This document shows, one piece after another, positions 16,215 to 22,080 of a DNA stretch of 23,275 bases. Below the pieces are notes generated by a model that saw nothing but the letters and a program-made list of their open reading frames with translations, searched no databases and was not told the origin of the DNA. A program made the position numbers and the translations under genes. This stretch comes from JBOGEB01 sp050743125 (GTDB lineage: Bacteria; Actinomycetota; Nitriliruptoria; Euzebyales; Egibacteraceae): assembly GCA_050743125.1 (NCBI GenBank), contig JBOGEB010000056.1, forward strand, positions 1 to 23,275. Reading direction: 5' to 3'. The stretch's first letter is position 1. Each line of letters opens with the position of its first letter.

Positions 16215-17209
16215 TGGCCGGCGGCGCTGGGCACCTGCTCGAGGTGGAGGACCTCCACGTCGAGTTCCGCACCCACCGGGGGGTGGTGCGCGCCGTCAAC
16301 GGCATCAGCTACACGCTCGACAAGTGCGAGACGCTCGCGATCCTCGGCGAGTCCGGCTCCGGCAAGAGCGTGAGCGCCCAGGCGGTCATGGGGATCATCG
16401 ACAGCCCGCCTGGGTTCGTCACCCAGGGCGCGGTCCGCTTCCAGGGCCGCGACCTGCTGCGGGTCCAGGAGCGCGAGCGCCGCGCGATCCGCGGCCAGCG
16501 CATCGCGATGGTCTTCCAGGACGCCCTCACCGCGCTGAACCCGGTGTTCCCCGTCGGCTGGCAGATCGGGGAGATGTTCCGGGTGCACCGCGGCGCCTCG
16601 CGGCGAGAGGCTCGGCGCAAGGCGATCGAGCTGATGGAGCGGGTGCGGATCCCGTCGGCGGCCCAGCGGGTGAGCGACTACCCGCACCAGTTCTCCGGTG
16701 GCATGCGCCAGCGGGTGATGATCGCCATGGCGCTCGCGCTGGACCCGGACATCCTCATCGCCGACGAGCCCACCACCGCCCTCGACGTCACCGTCCAGGC
16801 GCAGGTGATGGAGCTGCTCGCCGAGCTGCAGGCCGAGACCGGGATGGGCCTGATCCTCATCACCCACGACCTCGGCGTCGTCGCCGGCGTCGCCGACCGG
16901 GTCGCGGTGATGTACGCCGGCCGCATCGTCGAGACCGGCCCGGTGCGCGTGATCTACCACAACCCCGCCCACCCCTACACGCAAGGCCTCATGGCCTCGA
17001 TCCCGCGGCTCGACCAGAAGGGCGGACGGCTCAACCCGATCAGCGGGTCGCCGCCCAACCTCATGCGCATCCCCTCGGGCTGCCCCTTCCACCCGCGCTG
17101 CCCGTACGCGCGCGCGGTCTGCGTCACCGATCAGCCTCCGCTCCACGAGGTCGAGCCCGGCCGGCGCAGCGCGTGCCACTTCTTCTCCGAGGTCCTCGAT
17201 GGCGCGTGA
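16214..17209 (+). CDS. oppD: Peptide ABC transporter ATPase, OppD/DppD type
   Basis: A 331-residue cytoplasmic ATPase. Walker A is GESGSGKS (45-52), the signature is FSGGMRQRV, Walker B is ILIADEPTTALDV, and the switch histidine is in ITHDL. The C-terminal OppD extension carries four cysteines (SGCPFHPRCPYARAVC and, later, SACHF). In peptide-transporter ATPases this region can bind an iron-sulfur cluster, as reported for mycobacterial OppD, so the same is plausible here but not shown. It forms a heterodimer with OppF to power import through OppBC. The oppF start lies within its last 11 bases. Confidence 0.95.
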   Translation: MAGGAGHLLEVEDLHVEFRTHRGVVRAVNGISYTLDKCETLAILGESGSGKSVSAQAVMGIIDSPPGFVTQGAVRFQGRDLLRVQERERRAIRGQRIAMVFQDALTALNPVFPVGWQIGEMFRVHRGASRREARRKAIELMERVRIPSAAQRVSDYPHQFSGGMRQRVMIAMALALDPDILIADEPTTALDVTVQAQVMELLAELQAETGMGLILITHDLGVVAGVADRVAVMYAGRIVETGPVRVIYHNPAHPYTQGLMASIPRLDQKGGRLNPISGSPPNLMRIPSGCPFHPRCPYARAVCVTDQPPLHEVEPGRRSACHFFSEVLDGA

Positions 17210-18218
17210 TTCCGGTTCCGAGCCCCTCCTGCGCGTCGAGGGGCTCGTCAAGCACTACCCGCTGACCCGCGGCATCGTCTTCAAGCGGCGGACCGGCTCG
17301 GTGCGTGCCGTCGACGGCGTCGACTTCGAGCTCCACCGGGGCCAGACGCTCGGGCTGGTCGGCGAGTCCGGCTGCGGCAAGTCGACCGTCGCCCGGACGC
17401 TGCTGCGGCTGGAGGAGCCGACCGCCGGGCGCGCGGTCTACAAAGGCCAGGACATCTTCACGTTGGGACGGTCCGAGCTGCGGGCGCTGCGCCGCGAGAT
17501 CCAGATCGTGTTCCAGGACCCCTACGCGTCGCTGAACCCGCGCATGACCGTCGGCGACATCGTCTCCGAGCCGTGGGAGATCCACTCCGGGATCGTGCCG
17601 AAGGCCGAGCGCCCCAGACAGCTCGCGGACCTGCTGGAGCGGGTCGGGCTGAGCCCGGACGACCGCAACCGCTACCCGCACCAGTTCTCAGGCGGCCAGC
17701 GCCAACGCATCGGCATCGCCCGCGCGCTCGCGCTCAACCCCGCCCTGATCATCTGCGACGAGCCGGTCTCCGCCCTCGACGTCTCGGTCCAAGCTCAGGT
17801 CGTCAACCTGCTCCAGCAGCTCCAAGCCGAGCTCGGCCTCGCGTTCCTGTTCATCGCCCACGACCTTTCCGTCGTACGCCACATCGCCGATCGGGTGGCG
17901 GTGATGTACCTCGGCCGGATCGTCGAGATCGGGGACGAGCACGACATCTACACCCGACCCACCCACCCCTACACCCAAGCCCTGTTGTCCGCCGTCCCGA
18001 TCCCCGACCCCGACGCCAACGCCGGGCGTGAGCGCATCCTGTTGGAGGGCGACGTCCCCAGCCCCGCCGACCCCCCGTCGGGCTGCCACTTCCGCACCCG
18101 CTGCTGGAAAGCCCAGCCCCTCTGCACCGAGCGCTACCCCGAGTTGGTCGACCGCTTCAACCACGGCCACCCCTGCGCCTGCCACTACGCCGAGGTGCGC
18201 CAGATCGTGAGCGGCTGA
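17199..18218 (+). CDS. oppF: Peptide ABC transporter ATPase, OppF/DppF type
   Basis: A 339-residue ATPase and the second motor subunit. Walker A is GESGCGKST (55-63), the Q-loop is FQDPYASLNPRMTV, the signature is FSGGQRQRIGIARAL, Walker B is ALIICDEPVSALDV, and the switch histidine is in IAHDLSVV. The C-terminal extension also contains a cysteine-rich end (SGCHFRTRCWKAQPLC ... CACHY). Gagg about 6 bases upstream of the ATG at 17199 can serve as ribosome site. It is the last gene of the operon, convergent with the DUF2277 gene. Confidence 0.95.
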   Translation: MARDSGSEPLLRVEGLVKHYPLTRGIVFKRRTGSVRAVDGVDFELHRGQTLGLVGESGCGKSTVARTLLRLEEPTAGRAVYKGQDIFTLGRSELRALRREIQIVFQDPYASLNPRMTVGDIVSEPWEIHSGIVPKAERPRQLADLLERVGLSPDDRNRYPHQFSGGQRQRIGIARALALNPALIICDEPVSALDVSVQAQVVNLLQQLQAELGLAFLFIAHDLSVVRHIADRVAVMYLGRIVEIGDEHDIYTRPTHPYTQALLSAVPIPDPDANAGRERILLEGDVPSPADPPSGCHFRTRCWKAQPLCTERYPELVDRFNHGHPCACHYAEVRQIVSG

Positions 18219-18256
18219 CGGTTATGGGCGGCAGAGGCAGCCGGTGACACGCTGGG

Positions 18257-18284
18257 GAACCTCGCCTGGCCGTGGCGAGAGTTC
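18257..18284. terminator. Possible bidirectional terminator stem-loop
   Basis: GAAC-CTCGCC (18257-18266) pairs with GGCGAG-A-GTTC (18274-18284), a 10-bp stem with a single-base bulge and a 7-base loop. It lies between the convergent oppF and DUF2277 genes and just touches the latter's stop codon. There is no T-run. Confidence 0.4.
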
Positions 18285-18528
18285 AGGCGCGCAATCGGCG
18301 CTGCACAGGCACAGCCGGCCTTGATCCGGTGACAACGACGAGACCCTCGAGCAGCCGGCGGGTCACCGCGGCGATGTCGTCGACCGCCGCCTCGAAAACG
18401 GCCTCGTTGGTTTTCGACGGTGCCCGGTAGCCGCTGACCTTCCGCACGTACTGCAGCGCGGCGGCCCACACCTCGGCGTCGGTTGCCGGCGGGTCCGCCC
18501 CACGCAGCTGCTGGATGCTTCGGCACAT
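18283..18528 (-). CDS. DUF2277-family small protein
   Basis: An 81-residue protein of unknown function. The open frame extends further upstream, but the conserved family sequence starts exactly at the ATG at 18528 (MCRSIQQLRGADPPATD, then EVWAAALQYVRKVSGYRAPS, then VDDIAAVTRRLLEGL). This matches the DUF2277 group found in many actinobacteria and proteobacteria, usually 75-95 residues. The early Cys2 and the basic, mostly helical content are conserved features as I recall them. No strong ribosome site is seen; ggtgg lies just upstream. It is convergent with oppF and shows no operon partner. Confidence 0.8.
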   Translation of the reverse strand: MCRSIQQLRGADPPATDAEVWAAALQYVRKVSGYRAPSKTNEAVFEAAVDDIAAVTRRLLEGLVVVTGSRPAVPVQRRLRA

Positions 18529-18715
18529 GCCACCAACCCTACGCCCCGGGAACCCCGACAGGTGCCTCATGCGTCCCAGCGGCTGCGCTCGCAGGTGAGG
18601 CGCCGCTCCGGCATCATCGCCGAGGCAGCGCCAAAACCGGCGGATCACCCATATCCTCATTTGTGCTTGGTTGCAGCGGCGAGTCGTCCACGGGACGGCG
18701 TAGGGGTTGGCTGGC

Positions 18716-18910
18716 GTGTCACAGCCTTCGTCTACCGTCCAGCTCATAAGCCCCACGAAGCTGGTTCGCCGGATTGCAGCTAGCGATTACGCCCACATCC
18801 GGTTCACCGATCTGACACGCTTGGTTCAAGCCTTTGGGTTCGAGTTTGCCCGCGGGTCAGGGAGCCATCACATTTTCGCGCACCCGAAGGTACCGAGCCT
18901 CCTCAGTGCG
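18716..18910 (+). pseudogene. HicA-like toxin, 3' end lost
   Basis: From a GTG at 18716 the frame encodes LISPTKLVRRIAASDY, then RFTDLTRLVQAFGFEFARGS and GSHHIFAHPKVPSLLS. This matches HicA-type mRNA interferases (double-stranded-RNA-binding-like fold) up to and including the catalytic His in GSHHIF and the following HP-x-VP. The usual C-terminal helix (KPYQVRQ...EYNL type) is not recognisable, and the frame runs on without a stop to 19441. At about 18908 the DNA becomes the 3' side of an unrelated gene fragment on the other strand. No HicB antitoxin is seen on either side. It is therefore a truncated remnant; the exact breakpoint is uncertain. Confidence 0.6.
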
Positions 18911-19162
18911 GATCTTCCGCGGCACATCGTCGACCTGAAGACTGCAACAGAACACAACAGTGTCGCCGTCAGCGATCCCGAGGAAGACACCAAGGTCACG
19001 AACCTGGCCCCGCAGGTAGGTCAGAAACCTCTCAAAGTCGCGTCCCTGGTCGCCACCCGCCGAGACCGGTCCAGTCGCGGGCAGGATGTTCGGCATGATG
19101 CGCTGGCAGGCGAGCGCTCGGCACAGATGCTCGAACCGATGATGCTGATTGCGCGCCCGCAT
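18908..19162 (-). pseudogene. N-terminal fragment of an Mrr-nuclease-like defence protein
   Basis: Reading from an ATG at 19162, about 85 residues have clear protein character: MRARNQHHRFEHLCRALA, then NILPATGPVSAGGDQGRD, then FERFLTYLRGQV and TVVFCCSLQVDDVPRKIR. I recognise this start from large, poorly described actinobacterial proteins. The FE-x-L-C start, GGD-x-G-x-D and a following hydrophobic strand ending in a polar residue resemble the Mrr/PD-(D/E)xK nuclease core. After about 18908 the frame is only the antisense of the HicA-like remnant, ending in a TGA at about 18857. The downstream domains of the parent protein (expected to be several hundred residues) are absent. It lies downstream of the NYN gene on the same strand. 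The family assignment comes from memory of the motif. Confidence 0.5.
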
Positions 19163-19507
19163 CTGCGACAGCGCAAACCTTACGTACGACCGCGACTCCT
19201 CAACCCGCGCACCGCCCACCGGAGGTGGGGAACCGCTCAAGCCCACACCCCCATCTTGCCTGTCAAGCTGACTCGCCGCCGCACGCGATCCGACACGATC
19301 CCTCCGGTTAGTTCTATAGCCACGAATGGTCGTGGCAACGTATGGATCGAACATTTCAAACGAGGGTATCGAGCAGCGAGCGCTATCACTTTGCACTGGC
19401 GTCGCACTGTCGCACTTATACATATCGACTGCAGAGTTTAACCGCTGCCTTCACTTGTGCTCGGTGTCGGGTATCGGCTGAGGCCCGAGGTTGCAAAAAG
19501 CGCACGA
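19163..19507. other. Intergenic stretch, no gene recognised
   Basis: I see no supported gene. The part from about 19300 to 19440 is less GC-rich than its surroundings. GCCACGA (19319-19325) and TCGTGGC (19330-19336) form a perfect 7-bp stem with loop atgg, possibly ending the NYN transcript, but no T-run follows. Confidence 0.4.
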
Positions 19508-20128
19508 TTATGACCCGCTTGGACGCTGCGTATTGTAGTCATGGAGGTCAGCCACGCTCTGGTACACGCCTCGATCGAGGTAGTGGCACCAGGTCGGGCC
19601 GGTGCTAGCCCTGATACGCGACCCATAACCTGTGTTGTGCTGCCAGGCAGCAACCTCGACGCTGTGGTCTCCCTTAAGCTCAACCACCGCGTCGAGCGCA
19701 GGGATCAAATCGGTATCCGCAGAGAACACCACCGCGCAGTCGTACGCGTCATTAACGGCACCCATCACGAGGTCCACTGCGATCTGGACGTCGATGCCTT
19801 TTTCCCTCGGAGGGCGTGAGCTGGTCTGAGGTGGATACTGGAGCGGACGCTTCACCGGCGTCACCTTCGGAAGGCTGGACCAGAACTGCAGCTGGCGAAG
19901 ACAGGCCGCATTGCCACGAGGATCACGTCTGGCGTCGGGGAGACCCCGGTAGATCCTGACTTCCTGTAATGTCCGGTGGTGCCCGGGCGTGGCCCGCCCT
20001 GCCAACTCGTGGCCAACCGCGAAAGGATGGATCTGGCCCTCCCAGTGAGCGGCGCCATCCAAGCCGAAGGCCTCGCGCGCCCGTTTGTAGACGTTTTGGT
20101 AGTCGATAAAAACGACGACGCGTGTCAT
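19508..20128 (-). CDS. NYN-domain (PIN-like) putative RNase
   Basis: A 206-residue protein of the NYN/LabA-DUF88 group, a PIN-like metal-dependent nuclease fold. The acidic active-site residues are present: Asp9 and Asn12 (VFIDYQNVY), Asp113 and Asp119 (EKGIDVQIAVDLV), and Asp138 and Asp140 (FSADTDLIPAL). The full length fits the family and no frame damage is seen, unlike its neighbours. The ATG at 20128 has ggggtt about 7-12 bases upstream. Such proteins process or degrade RNA, and some occur near toxin-antitoxin and defence genes. Its location between a defence-gene fragment and a broken higBA pair suggests it arrived with that material. Its target is unknown. Confidence 0.85.
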   Translation of the reverse strand: MTRVVVFIDYQNVYKRAREAFGLDGAAHWEGQIHPFAVGHELAGRATPGHHRTLQEVRIYRGLPDARRDPRGNAACLRQLQFWSSLPKVTPVKRPLQYPPQTSSRPPREKGIDVQIAVDLVMGAVNDAYDCAVVFSADTDLIPALDAVVELKGDHSVEVAAWQHNTGYGSRIRASTGPTWCHYLDRGVYQSVADLHDYNTQRPSGS

Positions 20129-20440
20129 GACTGCAACCCCGAAAAGAGAAAGCCCCGCCAGTCCAGCCGGAGCCGGAGGACGGGGATGAGTGCTGCAAGT
20201 CTACCTCGTCGCGGCAACCAGTCAAGGAGCAGGCGTCGACCCCGTATGGTCATCACCCAGGGTCATTGTTGTGGTTACGTTGTCTTGCCCTGCATAGCGG
20301 GTTCCGGCCTGCCAGCGCCTGCGGTGACGCTGGCAGGGACAGGCCCGCCGCCTCACGTGATCTGCCCCTGCCGCCAGGCGCAAATTCGTGTTTGCTTGAC
20401 AGGTTCATGAAAGCATCCCTGGGGGTGTGAGCCGGAGCGC
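20129..20440. promoter_or_regulatory. Intergenic region with stem-loop and candidate higBA promoter
   Basis: No gene is recognised. CCTGCCAGCG (20308-20317) and CGCTGGCAGG (20328-20337) form a perfect 10-bp stem with a 10-base loop. Further right, TTGACA (20396-20401) could be a -35 element for the toxin-antitoxin remnant, though no good -10 lies at the expected distance. The palindrome TTCATGAA (20404-20411) inside the wider dyad TGCTT-N13-AAGCA (20393-20415) is a plausible operator for the HigA-type antitoxin. Confidence 0.35.
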
Positions 20441-20823
20441 ATGGAGGTCGAGTTCGAGGACAGGGGACTCGCGCGCACCTGCGCCGACCTCTCACGGATG
20501 GCCCGGACACTCGGTCGCGAGCAGGCTAAGCGGCTCGGGATGCGCCTCACACTGCTCGCTGCAGCAGCGACGCTGAAGACCTACGGCATGGACCGGGCCG
20601 ACTCCACCAGCTCTCCGGGGACCACGCTGAAATCTTCAACCTTGACCTGAAGCCCCCCTACCGGCTGCTGTTCCGCCCCGCCAACCCCGTCCCTCGTCTC
20701 GACGACGGAGGGGTCGACCGGTTGCGCGTCACCTCGGTCGTCGTCCTCCGCGTTGAGGGTCCCATTAACCGACAAGAGGAGGATCCAGTGGCCGACGCCG
20801 CATACGTGGCCTACACGCCTTAA
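20441..20823 (+). pseudogene. higB: HigB/RelE-family toxin with frameshift
   Basis: The first frame from the ATG at 20441 gives MEVEFEDRGLARTCADLSRM and on to AAAATLK. From 20578 a second frame continues with DLRHGPGRLHQLSGDHAEIF, then NLDLKPPYRLLFRP and RLRVTSVVVLRVEGP. Joined, these make a HigB/RelE-type toxin of about 105-110 residues. A one-base loss near 20577 (ctgaagac where ctgaaggac would keep frame) explains the break. The second frame has no stop of its own and runs through the antitoxin start to a TAA at 20821. Toxins of this kind cleave mRNA on the ribosome. It is expected to be inactive unless the indel is a sequencing error. The ATG is preceded by ggag at close spacing. Confidence 0.7.
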
Positions 20824-21195
20824 CTACGCCTTCCCCCCAGGGGACCACCTCGAAGAACTCCTCGACGATCTCGGCATGAGCAAGGCCGAGCTGGCCGAGC
20901 GCACTGGCCTCAGCCGCAAGCACGTCAACCAACTCGTCAACGGGACGGCGCCCTTGTCCCCAGCCACCGCACTCGCGCTAGACAAGGTCACCGGACTCCC
21001 CGCACACGTGTGGACCCAACTTGAGGCCGCTCACCAGGCCCACCGACTGGGCGAGGCCGAGCTGCGCAACCTTGAGCGTCACACAGAGTGGGTAAAGAGG
21101 CTGCCCGTCAAGCAGATGATCGACCGCGGGGTGATCGCCAAAGGCCTCCAGGGCGGCCGGCTAGTCCGCGAACTCCTGAGGTTCTTCGCCGTTGC
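20788..21195 (+). pseudogene. higA: HigA-type XRE antitoxin, frameshifted and 3'-truncated
   Basis: A strong AGGAGG (20777-20782) lies 5 bases upstream of a GTG at 20788 encoding MADAAYVAYTP, after which a TAA ends the frame. One base later the next frame resumes with NYAFPPGDHLEELLDDLG, a helix-turn-helix (MSKAELAERTGLSRKHVNQL) and VKQMIDRGVIAKGLQGGRLV. The extra base lies near 20820-20821. Full-length relatives of this longer HigA type continue for a further 150 or more residues, but here similarity ends around RELLRFFAV (about 21190), where the DNA turns into the antisense of a whiB fragment. The frame then stays open by chance to 21889. Loss of both partners suggests the toxin-antitoxin pair decayed together. 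Confidence 0.7.
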
Positions 21196-21388
21196 GGGCT
21201 CGCCGTTGGCGGGCGCGGCGCAGCGCGCGGCGTTCGTCTTCGGACAGGCCGCCCCAGACGCTGGCGTCTTGGTTGGTGTGCAGCGCCCATTGCAGGCACT
21301 CGGCGCCCGCCTCGCAGCGTCGGCAGACGGCCTTGGCCTGCGCGATCTGGTCCAGCGCGCGGCCGGTCACGCCGATTGGGAAGAACAT
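21161..21388 (-). pseudogene. WhiB-family fragment lacking its first cysteine
   Basis: A 75-residue frame, MFFPIGVTGRALDQI, then KAVCRRCEAGAEC and SVWGGLSEDERRALRRA, matches the body of WhiB-like iron-sulfur transcription factors. WhiB proteins bind a [4Fe-4S] cluster through four cysteines. Here the CxxC-x5-C trio is present but the first cysteine, normally 10-20 residues before FFP, is missing: a TAA lies directly upstream of the ATG and no frame upstream supplies the missing part. The G(V/I)WGG turn survives as SVWGG. The C-terminal end overlaps the broken higA gene tail to tail at about 21161-21195. It is probably nonfunctional as a cluster protein. No convincing ribosome site precedes the ATG. 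Confidence 0.7.
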
Positions 21389-21453
21389 TTAGGTTTCATT
21401 TTGGGTCTGCCGGGTTTTTCGGCGGCCAACAACTGTGTGGACGACCATCCGTC

Positions 21454-21723
21454 TCAGCGCCCCTCGCGCGCGATGTCCTCGCGCTCGTCGCCGGGCAGGT
21501 CGGAGGGCCTCACGACCCAAAGCGCCAGCCAGTCCAGGCCCTTTTTGAAGAAGCTGACCTCCCAAAGCCGAGAGTCCTGCGAGCAGCGCACCGTGTTGCA
21601 CGGCCTCACCTCCGGTTCGGTCAGGCGGACCGGCCGGTGGTGGCACGGCGTCCAGCACAGGTACTGTCCGGAGCCGACGATGGCCGGGCCGACGATCCGC
21701 TCACTGACAGGCGATCCACGCAT
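21454..21723 (-). CDS. Small four-cysteine protein of unknown function
   Basis: An 89-residue protein beginning MRGSPVSERIVGPAIVGSG. A perfect AGGAGGT (21729-21735) lies 5 bases upstream of the ATG at 21723, the best ribosome site in this part of the window, which strongly supports translation. The cysteines form two close pairs, YLCWTPC (C-x3-C) and RPCNTVRC (C-x4-C), separated by a basic segment, which suggests a metal-binding (zinc-ribbon-like) knuckle. The C-terminal part (LWEVSFFKKGLDWLALWVVR, then DEREDIAREGR) looks like a small beta-rich domain with an acidic tail. I do not recognise a named family. It lies 65 bp upstream of the whiB fragment and downstream of the XRE-TPR gene on the same strand. 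Confidence 0.65.
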   Translation of the reverse strand: MRGSPVSERIVGPAIVGSGQYLCWTPCHHRPVRLTEPEVRPCNTVRCSQDSRLWEVSFFKKGLDWLALWVVRPSDLPGDEREDIAREGR

Positions 21724-21735
21724 TGCTGACCTCCT

Positions 21736-22080
21736 GTATGTGATCGAAGACCTCGGTCTGTGCGGCCCTCAACGTGTCGGGTCCTGGACGGCGGGTGGGG
21801 CCAGCGGGAGGACGGCGCGCGTACGCCCGCGCCACCCGCACGAGCACATGGGCAGGACAGCGTCCTCCATCCAGGCCACGGTCGTGTAGTGGTCGCCTGC
21901 CTGATCCACAGCTCCGGCTCCTGTCCATCGATGGCCAGGGAGTGAGGTTCACCCGTCCCGGCCGAGCTGACCGGTGACCGGTGACCGTCCTCGGCTACAA
22001 CGGTACGGTCAGGCCCGCCGCGCTCCCCGCACTCGGTGGACAGACCGGCACAAACACGCCGGGAAGCCGGCCTTGACGGC
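21736..22080. promoter_or_regulatory. Intergenic region with triple heptamer in an inverted repeat
   Basis: No supported gene lies here. Three consecutive copies of TGACCGG/T (21968-21988) stand between the arms GCCGAG (21961-21966) and CTCGGC (21990-21995). The site is about 240 bases upstream of the four-cysteine gene and could be a regulator-binding site; no promoter elements could be fixed by eye. Confidence 0.35.

Noticed and set aside
16028..17251. A 407-residue open frame on the minus strand opposite oppC and oppD.
   Set aside because: It is the mirror of a conserved ABC ATPase gene, with repetitive Ala/Val/Asp composition.
19385..19415. A promoter built from ttgcac and ttatac on the plus strand.
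   Set aside because: The spacing is 19-20 bases and no gene follows on that strand.
18707..19441. A 244-residue protein starting with a HicA-like domain.
   Set aside because: Only the first ~65 residues resemble HicA; the rest is antisense of the nuclease-like fragment and noncoding sequence.
20753..21889. A single 378-residue XRE-domain protein on the plus strand.
   Set aside because: The part before 20822 is not the real antitoxin start, which is the GTG at 20788 in another frame, and the part after about 21190 is antisense to a whiB fragment and the four-cysteine gene.
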